From positions 1 through 64,000 of the forward strand of contig CAZDCK010000006.1 of the NCBI GenBank assembly GCA_964503965.1: a DNA stretch of 64,000 bases. Reading direction: 5' to 3'. The position numbers and the translations under genes are program-made. Numbering within the stretch: the stretch's first letter is position 1; the number at the start of each line of letters is the position of its first letter. This document shows, in pieces, positions 25,469 to 34,075 of this stretch. The notes beneath the pieces are model-generated. The model was not told the origin of the DNA. It searched no databases and saw only the letters and a list, made by a program, of their open reading frames with translations. This DNA is from Eutrophocola sp964503965. Its GTDB lineage: Bacteria > Pseudomonadota > Gammaproteobacteria > Pseudomonadales > Pseudohongiellaceae.

Positions 25469-27025
25469 TTATGCCCTCCTGTTTCTGTATGCAGCCGGCC
25501 ATATGCCACTTTTACCCGGGGCAATAATGCCATTGGGATCCAGTGCATCCTTCACTTTCTCGTTAAGGCGGCGCTGGGCATGATTATTGAAATCGTAACT
25601 GTCGGAAATCAGATCCATGTATTCAATATGGGCCCTGTATTCACCATAACGCTGCTCATTGGCATCATCCACCATGGACCTGAAGAAACGGTCCACACGA
25701 TCCACCATGTCCGGATCATCCTTGTTGAATAATACCTGGTTCACATTGGTGATATGGCGCTCTGCCAAGGCGAAAGAACCGTGATAATCCATGCCAAACT
25801 CGTTGTACCTGTCAAAGGTACGATGAAATTGTGCCAGGGCGGCATCACCGGATTGAGGTAGTGCCGGAGAGAAGCCCACATGGGCGCCGCGACCACCATG
25901 CCAGCGTGAATTCATCATGGGGAATGTGATTGGAACGCCCGCAAAAGGCTGTATCTCCCGGGGTTGCCCTTCTTTCCACATACTCTGTTTCATCTCATAG
26001 GATGTGCGGGCGGCAAATTGCTCCTTGACCTTGTCCGCCGTGGCCAGGGCAATTTCCTCATAGCCATACAGACGCAGGTTAATGCTCCACCATCCCAGAC
26101 CAAAGGCCTGGCGGATATTGGTAATGACGTCTTCCGGAATAGACCCTTCCCCGTTGTACCAGTCAGTGCGACTGGTCAGAACCGCAGCGGCACGTAACCA
26201 GTTCCCTATGGAGGGCGATTGCAGAAGCAATCCTGATCGACGCATGGGTGCCAGGGTATCAATGGCCCACCCCAGGTCATCCATCTTGTCCAGTTCCATA
26301 TCCAGATTGATAATTACTTCGGGCTTGGGCATCAACCACATGCCAGCCTTGGTCACGACACCAAAGTTTGACTGCATGAACATCTGCTGCCATCCGGGAC
26401 CGAAACCATAAGGATGCAGGTTCCATGTTTCAGACCCTTCCATTGCACCCATGCCGGTCCGCACGATATCGCCATCAGGCAGAACCACTTCCATACCGCA
26501 AACACGGGAAGCATGATCTCCGTATGGGGTGTAACCGACCCCGCGATCGAGAGCATTGCCGACTACTGATCCCCAGGAGTTACCGATGGGTGAAATCCAG
26601 TAAGGCACATTATGTTCTTCGACATAATCGAAAAGATCATAAAAACCGACACCGGGTTCAAGTAAAACCACACCGTTTTCAAGGTCCATCTGTATCTTTT
26701 TCATCCGGGACATATCCAGAATGATGGAGCCGGACACAACCGGTGCCGCGCTGCCATATCCAAAATTCTTGCCGCGACTGATCGGCCAAAGCGGAATTTT
26801 GAATTCATTGGCCAGACGGACAATAGCCTGAACTTCCTCTGCGGAAGATGGGGCGACTGCAGCAGACGCCACATGGGCACTCTGGTCAAAGCCAAAATGA
26901 TCAAGGTAGGTGTCGCGATCCTGATCAGATGCGAAGACCCATTCGTCACCAACTACAGCGCGGAATTCCTGCAGAGCGCGATCAAAGGCTCCGGCACTGA
27001 TATCAGGAGGAAGTACTAATTGCAT
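25469..27025 (-). CDS. FAD-binding 4-cresol dehydrogenase / eugenol hydroxylase-type flavoprotein
   Basis: A 518-residue oxidase of the VAO/PCMH family. These enzymes oxidise 4-alkylphenols (4-cresol, vanillyl alcohol, eugenol) through a quinone methide with covalently held FAD. The PP-loop region is seen in PISRGKNFGYGSAAPVVSG (about residues 81-99), and substrate-domain landmarks are SPIGNSWGSVVGNALDRGVGYTPYGDH and HGGRGAHVGFSP. The next gene encodes a cytochrome c, so this is the dehydrogenase rather than the oxygen-using type. No signal peptide is visible, so export may depend on the partner or another factor. An AAGGAG site precedes ATG 27025. It opens a six-gene operon. Confidence 0.87.
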   Translation of the reverse strand: MQLVLPPDISAGAFDRALQEFRAVVGDEWVFASDQDRDTYLDHFGFDQSAHVASAAVAPSSAEEVQAIVRLANEFKIPLWPISRGKNFGYGSAAPVVSGSIILDMSRMKKIQMDLENGVVLLEPGVGFYDLFDYVEEHNVPYWISPIGNSWGSVVGNALDRGVGYTPYGDHASRVCGMEVVLPDGDIVRTGMGAMEGSETWNLHPYGFGPGWQQMFMQSNFGVVTKAGMWLMPKPEVIINLDMELDKMDDLGWAIDTLAPMRRSGLLLQSPSIGNWLRAAAVLTSRTDWYNGEGSIPEDVITNIRQAFGLGWWSINLRLYGYEEIALATADKVKEQFAARTSYEMKQSMWKEGQPREIQPFAGVPITFPMMNSRWHGGRGAHVGFSPALPQSGDAALAQFHRTFDRYNEFGMDYHGSFALAERHITNVNQVLFNKDDPDMVDRVDRFFRSMVDDANEQRYGEYRAHIEYMDLISDSYDFNNHAQRRLNEKVKDALDPNGIIAPGKSGIWPAAYRNRRA

Positions 27026-27148
27026 GAAATGAAGCTCCTTATTGAATAAGGTATTTTTTTAATAGTTAAATGCGAAGAAACAACATTGAAGAATCATTTG
27101 AAGAATAAACAGCACAGGTCCCAAAGTCCATGAAAGTCATGAAGACGC

Positions 27149-28147
27149 CTACCAGGAAGCCATGGCGAGCCGGTTCGCTGCACCGACAAGTCCAAGAGTT
27201 TCATTTATCACCAGCCTGACAGGGATGGTCCCCAGATAATCACTAAACCGGCCTTTATCCTCGAAACGTTGCCGAAACCCGCTATTGATAAAGAAGTCCC
27301 GCATGGCCGGTACAATACCCCCGGTGATATAAACGCCTCCCCGTGTTCCCGCCGTCAACGCCATGTTGCCGGCTACTGATCCGAGCACACGACAGAACAT
27401 GTGTAATGTCTCCACCGCAACTCCATCTGTATCATGCAGTGCAGCTTCAGAAATCTCTTCGGGGCTTTTCTGGACTGCATTTTTATGACCAAGCAGGCAA
27501 AGCGCCTGGTAGATATTCAGAATACCGGACCCTGAAAGCAGACGCTCTACAGACACTCGTCCAAAGCGATCTTTCAGCACGTTTAGCACCGCATACTCAT
27601 CATCATCCAGCGGTGCAAAATCCACATGGCCCCCTTCCCCGTCAACCACTGAAAAAGATTGCCCGGCCGGGACCACCAGGCTGACACCTAGACCTGTCCC
27701 GGGCCCGAGAATAGCGATTGGTTTTCCTGTCTCCGGTTCAAGCCCTCCAACCTGAACCCAGTCATCCTCACCCAATTTACTGATGGCATAACCCTGGGCG
27801 GCGAAGTCATTGATCAGCTGCAAGCGTACATTACCCAGCGCACTGCTGGCCGCACGCCGGGAAAAATGCCATGGGCTGTTGGTAAAACTGATTTCATCGT
27901 GATCTGTCCGGCATGCAACCGCAAAACAGGCCTCCTCCGGATACTGCTCCCATGCTGAATCTTTGGCCATCGCCTCCATGCATTCTTCCAGGGCATGAAT
28001 AAAGTTTTCATGGCCTGCCACACTGATGCGGGTGATATCTGTCAGGGCATTGCTGTCACAGGCCTTTCTGGCAAAACGGGCGTTGGTCCCACCAATATCT
28101 GCAACAAGATGCCACGGTTTCAAGCCACTCGGTTTACTCATTATCAT
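27149..28147 (-). CDS. glk: Glucokinase
   Basis: A 332-residue ATP-dependent glucokinase of the bacterial Glk family, cytoplasmic. It has the phosphate-binding start LVADIGGTNARFA, the catalytic stretch LINDFAAQGYA, the ATP-site GPGTGLGVSLVV and EGGHVDFAPLDDDEYAVL. It lies 18 bases downstream of the AhpD-like gene on the same strand, and 123 bases separate it from the flavocytochrome operon. It is a housekeeping gene with no obvious link to aromatic catabolism. Confidence 0.92.
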   Translation of the reverse strand: MIMSKPSGLKPWHLVADIGGTNARFARKACDSNALTDITRISVAGHENFIHALEECMEAMAKDSAWEQYPEEACFAVACRTDHDEISFTNSPWHFSRRAASSALGNVRLQLINDFAAQGYAISKLGEDDWVQVGGLEPETGKPIAILGPGTGLGVSLVVPAGQSFSVVDGEGGHVDFAPLDDDEYAVLNVLKDRFGRVSVERLLSGSGILNIYQALCLLGHKNAVQKSPEEISEAALHDTDGVAVETLHMFCRVLGSVAGNMALTAGTRGGVYITGGIVPAMRDFFINSGFRQRFEDKGRFSDYLGTIPVRLVINETLGLVGAANRLAMASW

Positions 28148-28165
28148 TTTTAAAGAGAGCGTGAA

Positions 28166-28738
28166 TTACTCACCCTGATCACTTAAAACCATTCTGGCAA
28201 AATCAGTATAAAAGTTGGGATTATTCCTGCCTTCAGTCAGTCTGTCCTGGCGACCGGCATCCATATGTTCACTTGGTGTGATGCCACAGCCTTCAACAAT
28301 CCTGTTCATGAGGTTGAATAACGCACATACAGCAATTGCATGAAATAGAGCGCGTTCTTCCCATCCTGCTGCAAATACGGCATCGGCATCCTGCACCGTC
28401 ATCTTGCTGGGTTCGAGGGTAAGTTTTTTCACGTAAGCCAGCATCGGTACCATCTTTTTATCCACCGCTGTTTTTTCAGGATCCCCAAGAATTCCTTCCA
28501 GTAAATCGGGGTCAATTCCATAACTCTCGGCAATGGCTGAATGAGCACCGAAACAAAAGCGGCAGGCATTTAATCCGGAAACATAGGCCGCAAGCAGTTC
28601 CCTTTCACCCACAGTCAGCGGAGACGCTCCCCGCAGGATAATGTCGTGATATTCACATAGTGGCAGCAAACCATCATTGAATTTGCGAAAGACTTCCACC
28701 ATATCCGGGTTGTCTGTCAGAGATTTAAAAATAGCCAT
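28166..28738 (-). CDS. Carboxymuconolactone decarboxylase/AhpD-like protein
   Basis: A 190-residue all-helical protein of the CMD/AhpD superfamily, of the peroxidase-related type. The redox motif CRFCFGAHS, with CxxC and a His three residues on, is at about residues 59-67, preceded by LTVGERELLAAYVSGLN. Such proteins act as alkylhydroperoxidase-like thiol reductants. True carboxymuconolactone decarboxylases lack this CxxC, so a protective role is more likely. It is upstream of and probably co-transcribed with glk. Confidence 0.85.
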   Translation of the reverse strand: MAIFKSLTDNPDMVEVFRKFNDGLLPLCEYHDIILRGASPLTVGERELLAAYVSGLNACRFCFGAHSAIAESYGIDPDLLEGILGDPEKTAVDKKMVPMLAYVKKLTLEPSKMTVQDADAVFAAGWEERALFHAIAVCALFNLMNRIVEGCGITPSEHMDAGRQDRLTEGRNNPNFYTDFARMVLSDQGE

Positions 28739-28886
28739 CGATATCCTTTTTTTATTATTGATATCAGTTGGTTACGGAGCTAATGGAATTTTGCACCAAT
28801 CATGGATATCACGCCGGTAGCCTATCATTTTTCATCATGGATAGTACACTTGCCGAACGTAACGGAAATATTTTATGGAGTCCGCC

Positions 28887-29912
28887 ATGCAGGCAATACG
28901 CATTGCCCTAACCAAATCAGTTCTGCTGCTTATCAGCCTGGTTTTCACGGTCGCCACACAGGCAGGCGGAGAAGCCGGAATCATCACAATCAGGGACCAG
29001 GGACATTTCTATGTCGGGGGACAGCAAACAGAACCTGCCGCAAATGGATCCGTCCAGGTATTCAACCAGATGTACGTGGGCTATCAACTGCCGGCAGAAA
29101 AAAATCATCAATACCCCCTGGTTCTTGTCCATGGAGGGGGTGGGCAGTCCACCGACTGGTTTAGCACACCGGATGGCCGGGATGGCTGGCGGGACTACTT
29201 TATTGCTGCTGGCTTTGATGTCTACTGGGTAGACAGACCCGGATATGGACGCTCCCCAACCAATATACGCTATGGCGAACTTGCCGACAGTGCCAATACC
29301 AGCATTATCAACTTTCTTGCCAACTCCGAACACTGGCCCGGGAATTCACAAACACCTACTGACCCGAGCATCCTGATGTGGCTCTCCAGTTCACCGCCCG
29401 GTCCCTATGCCGGGGATGAAGTTGCAGCCAGCAACATCAGCAAACTTCTGGACAGGATAGGACCCGCAATCCTGGTCACTCATTCTGCCGGGGGCGCAAG
29501 CGGCTGGCTGGCCGCCGACCTGAATCCTGACAATGTTGCTGGCATCATTGCCTTCGAACCGGGCGCCAGCAATATGATAAGCGACATCCGCAAAGGTCTT
29601 ACATTTGCCCCCCCACTGTCCGAGGACTTCAAACCCGTTACGGATGCGTCCGGATGTGAAAAACAACCGGTCTCGTCACCGAGCAAACTGGTTAATTTTC
29701 TTGATATCCCTGTCCATCTCGTGGGCTCGGAACTTGGCCTTATTGCCGGACTACCCTGTGCCATGAAGGTATTTGAACAGGCAGGAGTTACCGCGTCGTA
29801 TACCTATCTTCCCGATCTTGGCTACAGGGGGAACGGTCACTTCATGATGGCGGAAACCAACAACGGCGAACTTGCACAGATTTTTATCAACCTGGCTGAC
29901 AGCATCGATTAG
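28887..29912 (+). CDS. Secreted alpha/beta hydrolase
   Basis: A 341-residue exported hydrolase. ATG 28887 is chosen over ATG 28875 because GGAG lies six bases ahead of it. A signal peptide (to about TQAGG) precedes the oxyanion-type LVHGGGGQSTDW, the nucleophile elbow VTHSAGGASG (Ser within HSAGG) and the late His in YRGNGHFMMAE. This resembles esterases of unknown substrate found with aromatic genes. It lies 58 bases upstream of the DUF3500 gene. Confidence 0.8.
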   Translation: MQAIRIALTKSVLLLISLVFTVATQAGGEAGIITIRDQGHFYVGGQQTEPAANGSVQVFNQMYVGYQLPAEKNHQYPLVLVHGGGGQSTDWFSTPDGRDGWRDYFIAAGFDVYWVDRPGYGRSPTNIRYGELADSANTSIINFLANSEHWPGNSQTPTDPSILMWLSSSPPGPYAGDEVAASNISKLLDRIGPAILVTHSAGGASGWLAADLNPDNVAGIIAFEPGASNMISDIRKGLTFAPPLSEDFKPVTDASGCEKQPVSSPSKLVNFLDIPVHLVGSELGLIAGLPCAMKVFEQAGVTASYTYLPDLGYRGNGHFMMAETNNGELAQIFINLADSID

Positions 29913-29970
29913 GCCTCCATCAAGAGTGTCGGTCCAAGAGCCTGGCAGGACAGAATGGACAGAAAACCCC

Positions 29971-31074
29971 ATGTATAGTAAAAAACTTCCAGCTCTTCTG
30001 TGCAGCCTGGCTGCAGTCCTGGTGCTCTCTCTCAATGGAGTAGTCGCCAGGCATGCAGGAGATAACCGCGATGACAGCCCGGTAAAAGCCGTCGCTGAGG
30101 AAATGGAGAGTGCCGCAAATGCCTTGCTGGCAACCGTCGCTGATAGCCCCGGCGGAATTGAAATCGCTGTGGGTTATGACCGAAAAGCCCTCCTGCACAT
30201 GCCTTTCAATGAACCGGCCCGTCAAAACTACGTTTACTGGCCCTACCTACGCAAGGGACTACCGCTGGATTTCATGACCGCACAGCAGAAAATGCTGACC
30301 CATGATCTGCTCAATAAAGCCCTGAGTGCCAAGGGCTACCTGACTACAATACAAATCATGCAACTTGAGAAAATTCTTTCCGACAACGAAGTTATCGGCT
30401 TTCCCAGGGGCCCTGAAAATTATACCTTGTCCATCTTCGGTAACCCGGGAACTGAATCCCGTTGGGGATGGCGATTTGAAGGACACCATCTATCCCTGAA
30501 CTTTACACTTGATGATGGAAAAATCAGTGTGACACCTGCGTTCTTTGGTGCCTCACCAGCCCGGATACCTACCGGTTCACTGGCCGGATATCGTAGCCAG
30601 CATTATATACATGACGCTGGCCTGGCTCTGATTAACAGCATGAGCGACACACAACTGTCCAAAACAGTTGAAGGCGGCCGTCTCCCCTTTGACATCCTGT
30701 CAGGGACACTGAATAAACCGCAAGCTACCTGGGATGACTGGAAGACCCTGCCCAGAACCGGTATTTCAATTGATACACTGGAACCAGCCCAGAAAGTTCT
30801 GGCACAGCGCGTGCTGGAAGAAATAGTCACAGTATACCGACCGGAAATAGCTGGCTCCTATCTTGGACAGATCAATATCAATGACCTGTATTTCACCTGG
30901 ATGGGGAGCACAGCAGATGGTGAAGCCCTGTACTGGCGACTGGATGGTGAGGATTTCTTTTATGAATATGATCTCGTCCAGGGTGATGGTAATCATGTCC
31001 ATGCGGTCTGGCGAAGCAAGGAAGGTGACTTTGGCGCCGACCTGCTGAGTGAACATAAACTAAACAGTCATTAA
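29971..31074 (+). CDS. Secreted DUF3500 family protein
   Basis: A 367-residue exported protein. ATG 29971 begins a signal peptide (MYSKKLPALLCSLAAVLVLSL). The body matches the DUF3500 pattern: RQNYVYWPYLRKGLPLDFM, the NYTLSIFGNPG segment, WGWRFEGHHLSLNFTL and YYFTWMG-like NDLYFTWMGS near the end, then HVHAVWRS. The family is widespread in soil and marine bacteria, but its activity is unknown. It probably shares a transcript with the hydrolase at 28887. Confidence 0.85.
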   Translation: MYSKKLPALLCSLAAVLVLSLNGVVARHAGDNRDDSPVKAVAEEMESAANALLATVADSPGGIEIAVGYDRKALLHMPFNEPARQNYVYWPYLRKGLPLDFMTAQQKMLTHDLLNKALSAKGYLTTIQIMQLEKILSDNEVIGFPRGPENYTLSIFGNPGTESRWGWRFEGHHLSLNFTLDDGKISVTPAFFGASPARIPTGSLAGYRSQHYIHDAGLALINSMSDTQLSKTVEGGRLPFDILSGTLNKPQATWDDWKTLPRTGISIDTLEPAQKVLAQRVLEEIVTVYRPEIAGSYLGQININDLYFTWMGSTADGEALYWRLDGEDFFYEYDLVQGDGNHVHAVWRSKEGDFGADLLSEHKLNSH

Positions 31075-31214
31075 TCCTGAGGCCTGGAATTCTTCGTATT
31101 ACTGAAAGAAATCCATCTATCAAGGGTTCTTTCTCCTAATGCCGGAATTTAAACCCTGTTGGGAATCTGTTGAGCAAGCGTTTGTCCTTCCTCATTCGTT
31201 CATCGAGCTGGCCC

Positions 31215-32783
31215 ATGAGGCCTGATCTTCGGCGCCTTCTTCCCGCCCTGATATTCATTCTGGGGACCACACACCCCTGGCTGTCTATTGCCCAGGAACA
31301 TATAAATCTGGACCGGCTGGTTTTCGACCCCGTACTGATTGAAGATGCCACGGGGCGTGAAATACGCCGACCTGAAGCGCCGTTGCGTTTTGTGGCAAGT
31401 GGCTCTGTCCCAGGCGAAGCAACAGCTGAAATGCAAGCAAGCCCCGAGCCCGGCTTCTCTCCCCTTGAGGTTTACCGCAACATCGAACGCTACCAGCAAT
31501 CCTTGAGCCGTGCGGAAGAGGAAACCGGTCCATTCTCCACTTCCCTTGTCCAGATCCTTATGGACCTTGGCAGCCAGTACCAGTTGATGAATGATCACGA
31601 ATCAGCTATTGAAGTTTTCCAGCGGGCTGAATATATCAGCCGGATTAATAATGGGCTTTATCATCCCGATCAATTCGAAAGTATCCGTAAACTTATCGAG
31701 AGTTACATGGCAACCGGGGACGTGGCCAGTGCCAATGAGAAACAGCGATATCTGGTATTTCTCAGTGAAGAGCACTACGGCGCACTGGCAGCTGAGTCCA
31801 CCCCTTCACTGGTCAATCTGGCTGACCATCACATGGATAATTTCTATCAGGTAATAGGCAGTCCGGCAGTACCAACGCTGTCAATTTCCTCCAATGCCGG
31901 TCCGCGCAACTTCAACCGACCGCAGTTGACCCCGCGACAAATGGCTTTTGGCAGTCTCTTCATGGCGCAAATCAGCTACCAGCGTGCAATTACTGCCATG
32001 ATCAATAACAAGCAGTTCTTTGACCCCACCATACTTGACCTGGAAAGCCGATTGCTGGAAACCCTGCTTTTACAGTCCTTTCGTACCTCGATTATAGAAG
32101 ATCCGGACTATTACCTGAGTGAACGTCGTTCTTTGACGGGATCACTGATCAAGCACAACATCAATCGCCGTAACAGCAATGGATTTATCGTAGGGAAGAG
32201 TTCCTTTGAGCGTATCCTGATTTATCTGAAAAACAATCCTGAAGCCAAAGTCTATCAACTGGTCAATGCCATGATGGAATACGGTGACTGGAATTTGCTT
32301 TTTGACAGGGGATATACCGCCGCAAAAAAATACCAGGAAGCTTTTGCTCTGATGAAGGAAATGAATGTCTCCCAGGAATCCATTGACCAGATATTCAGAC
32401 CGGCGTTTCCCGTTCACCTGCCACTTATAACCGCCAAACCCAACAGCCGAAGTAAATTCCGTATACCCGATAACGCCCCACTGGAATATCTCGGGCATAT
32501 TGATGTGACCTTCACGATCTCCAAATATGGGCGCGCAAAAGGATTTGATATCAAGGCAAGGTCTGAAAACCTGAGCAGGAATATCGAAAGGCGATTATTG
32601 CGTTACCTGAGAAATTCCCCCTTCCGGCCTATTCTTGATAGCGAAGGAGAGTTTACCGACAGGCAGGTCAGCATGCGTTATTACGTTGCCCATGCTGACA
32701 ACTATCTGCAGGGAGGCTTCAGCTACTCAGGCACCTTCAGAGAACTTCCTCATAGGGCAGACCTACATACTGTTCAGCAATGA
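31215..32783 (+). CDS. Secreted helical-repeat protein with TonB C-terminal-like domain
   Basis: About 522 residues; a longer form from TTG 31170 is possible and neither start has a clear ribosome site. The leader RRLLPALIFILGTTHPWLSIAQ is a signal peptide. The middle is helical with TPR-like segments (LMDLGSQYQLMNDHESAIEVFQRAE, VNAMMEYGDWNLLF...). The last 90 residues (LEYLGHIDVTFTISKYGRAKGF...RRLLRYLRNSPFRPI) resemble the TonB C-terminal fold. No ExbB/ExbD is nearby, so it is not a normal energy transducer. It is convergent and overlapping (47 bases) with the pobA end. Confidence 0.7.
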   Translation: MRPDLRRLLPALIFILGTTHPWLSIAQEHINLDRLVFDPVLIEDATGREIRRPEAPLRFVASGSVPGEATAEMQASPEPGFSPLEVYRNIERYQQSLSRAEEETGPFSTSLVQILMDLGSQYQLMNDHESAIEVFQRAEYISRINNGLYHPDQFESIRKLIESYMATGDVASANEKQRYLVFLSEEHYGALAAESTPSLVNLADHHMDNFYQVIGSPAVPTLSISSNAGPRNFNRPQLTPRQMAFGSLFMAQISYQRAITAMINNKQFFDPTILDLESRLLETLLLQSFRTSIIEDPDYYLSERRSLTGSLIKHNINRRNSNGFIVGKSSFERILIYLKNNPEAKVYQLVNAMMEYGDWNLLFDRGYTAAKKYQEAFALMKEMNVSQESIDQIFRPAFPVHLPLITAKPNSRSKFRIPDNAPLEYLGHIDVTFTISKYGRAKGFDIKARSENLSRNIERRLLRYLRNSPFRPILDSEGEFTDRQVSMRYYVAHADNYLQGGFSYSGTFRELPHRADLHTVQQ

Positions 32784-33915
32784 CACGCAGACCTTCTTCA
32801 GTGCCTGTATAGTAGTCCAGCTGCGAAGCCATGACCTTGCGTTCGAATTCATCCCCGAGATTATGAAGCATACTGGTCATCCACCAGGAAAACCTTTCCG
32901 CATGCCAGATACGGCGCAGGCATAACCCGGAATACTGATCTATGGCATCGGGCCTGTTTTCCCGGTAGACCTTAAGCATGATCCGGTAAAGATAATTCAC
33001 ATCACTGCTCGCCAGGTTCAGGCCCTTGGCGCCCGTTGGCGGCACAATATGGGCAGCATCTCCCACCAGAAACAGTCGGCCATACTGCATCGGTTCCGTC
33101 ACAAAACTGCGCAAAGGCGCAATGCTTTTCTCCAGTGACGGGCCCGTCACCAGGTTGCCCCTAACCTCATCGGGCAATCGATTTGCCAGTTCTTCCCAGA
33201 ACCGATCATCAGACCAGTCTTCGACTTTTTCATCCAGGCTCACATCCACGTAATAGCGACTGCGTGTGTGAGAGCGCATACTGCACAGGAAAAATCCCCG
33301 ATCACTTAAACCGTAGATCAGTTCCTCATCGACGGGAGGGGTGTCCGAAAGCATCCCTAGCCAACCAAAGGGATACACCTTTTCATATTCGGTACGGATA
33401 CTGTCAGGGATAGTCTTTCGACTGACGCCATGAAAGCCATCGCAGCCAGCCACATAATCGCAATCTATTTTTACCTGCTCTCCGTCTTTTTCATAGAGCA
33501 CATAGGGGGAATCCGTTTTCACATCATGGATCTGCACATTAGACACTTCGTACACAGAAGGAGCTCCACTGACACTTCTGGCTTCCATGAGATCCGCGGT
33601 GATTTCCGTCTGACCATAGACAACTACCTGTTTGCCCTCGGCATAGCGGTGAAAATCCACCCGTCGCATCTGTCCATCAAAGGAGATATGAAATCCGGCA
33701 TGCGGCAGTCCTTCCCGATCCATTCGATCAGCTACACCAGCCTCGCGAACCATACTGACGAACCCTTCTTCCAGGACACCAGCCCTGATGCGACTGAGCA
33801 CATAATCCGGGGTCACACGCTCCAGTATCACATTATCTATACCGGCATTATGTAAAAGCTGCCCGAGTAATAATCCGGACGGCCCGGCACCGATAATGAC
33901 GACTTGTGTTTTCAT
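32737..33915 (-). CDS. pobA: 4-hydroxybenzoate 3-monooxygenase
   Basis: A 392-residue FAD monooxygenase that converts 4-hydroxybenzoate to protocatechuate using NADPH and oxygen. It has the FAD motif GAGPSG (residues 9-14), the second FAD motif YVAGCDGFHGVSR and GDAAHIVPPTGAKGLNLA near residue 287, all as in PobA. The length fits the 394-residue norm. ATG 33915 is chosen because it starts exactly at the family N-terminus, although the frame is open to 34002. It feeds the LigAB pathway in this window. No PobR or other regulator adjoins it. Confidence 0.93.
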   Translation of the reverse strand: MKTQVVIIGAGPSGLLLGQLLHNAGIDNVILERVTPDYVLSRIRAGVLEEGFVSMVREAGVADRMDREGLPHAGFHISFDGQMRRVDFHRYAEGKQVVVYGQTEITADLMEARSVSGAPSVYEVSNVQIHDVKTDSPYVLYEKDGEQVKIDCDYVAGCDGFHGVSRKTIPDSIRTEYEKVYPFGWLGMLSDTPPVDEELIYGLSDRGFFLCSMRSHTRSRYYVDVSLDEKVEDWSDDRFWEELANRLPDEVRGNLVTGPSLEKSIAPLRSFVTEPMQYGRLFLVGDAAHIVPPTGAKGLNLASSDVNYLYRIMLKVYRENRPDAIDQYSGLCLRRIWHAERFSWWMTSMLHNLGDEFERKVMASQLDYYTGTEEGLRVIAEQYVGLPYEEVL

Positions 33916-34075
33916 AAAAAGGACTCCGATAGTTCCTGACACCAGAATAAGCCTGGCATCTATTACAGTTGAGGAGTATAGCAACGGTCTGCAAGGGTGC
34001 AAGGCGCTGGATTGATGCAGATCAGGGAAACATTCCCATTAGCCCTGACTTACCTGTATTGGAATAAATGCCAGC

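Noticed and set aside
28166..28738. Carboxymuconolactone decarboxylase of the beta-ketoadipate pathway
   Set aside because: It has the CxxC...H redox motif of AhpD-type proteins, and no other beta-ketoadipate gene is in the window.
31170..32783. TonB energy transducer
   Set aside because: It lacks the anchor helix plus proline-rich spacer and has no ExbB/ExbD neighbours, so I call only a TonB C-terminal-like domain.
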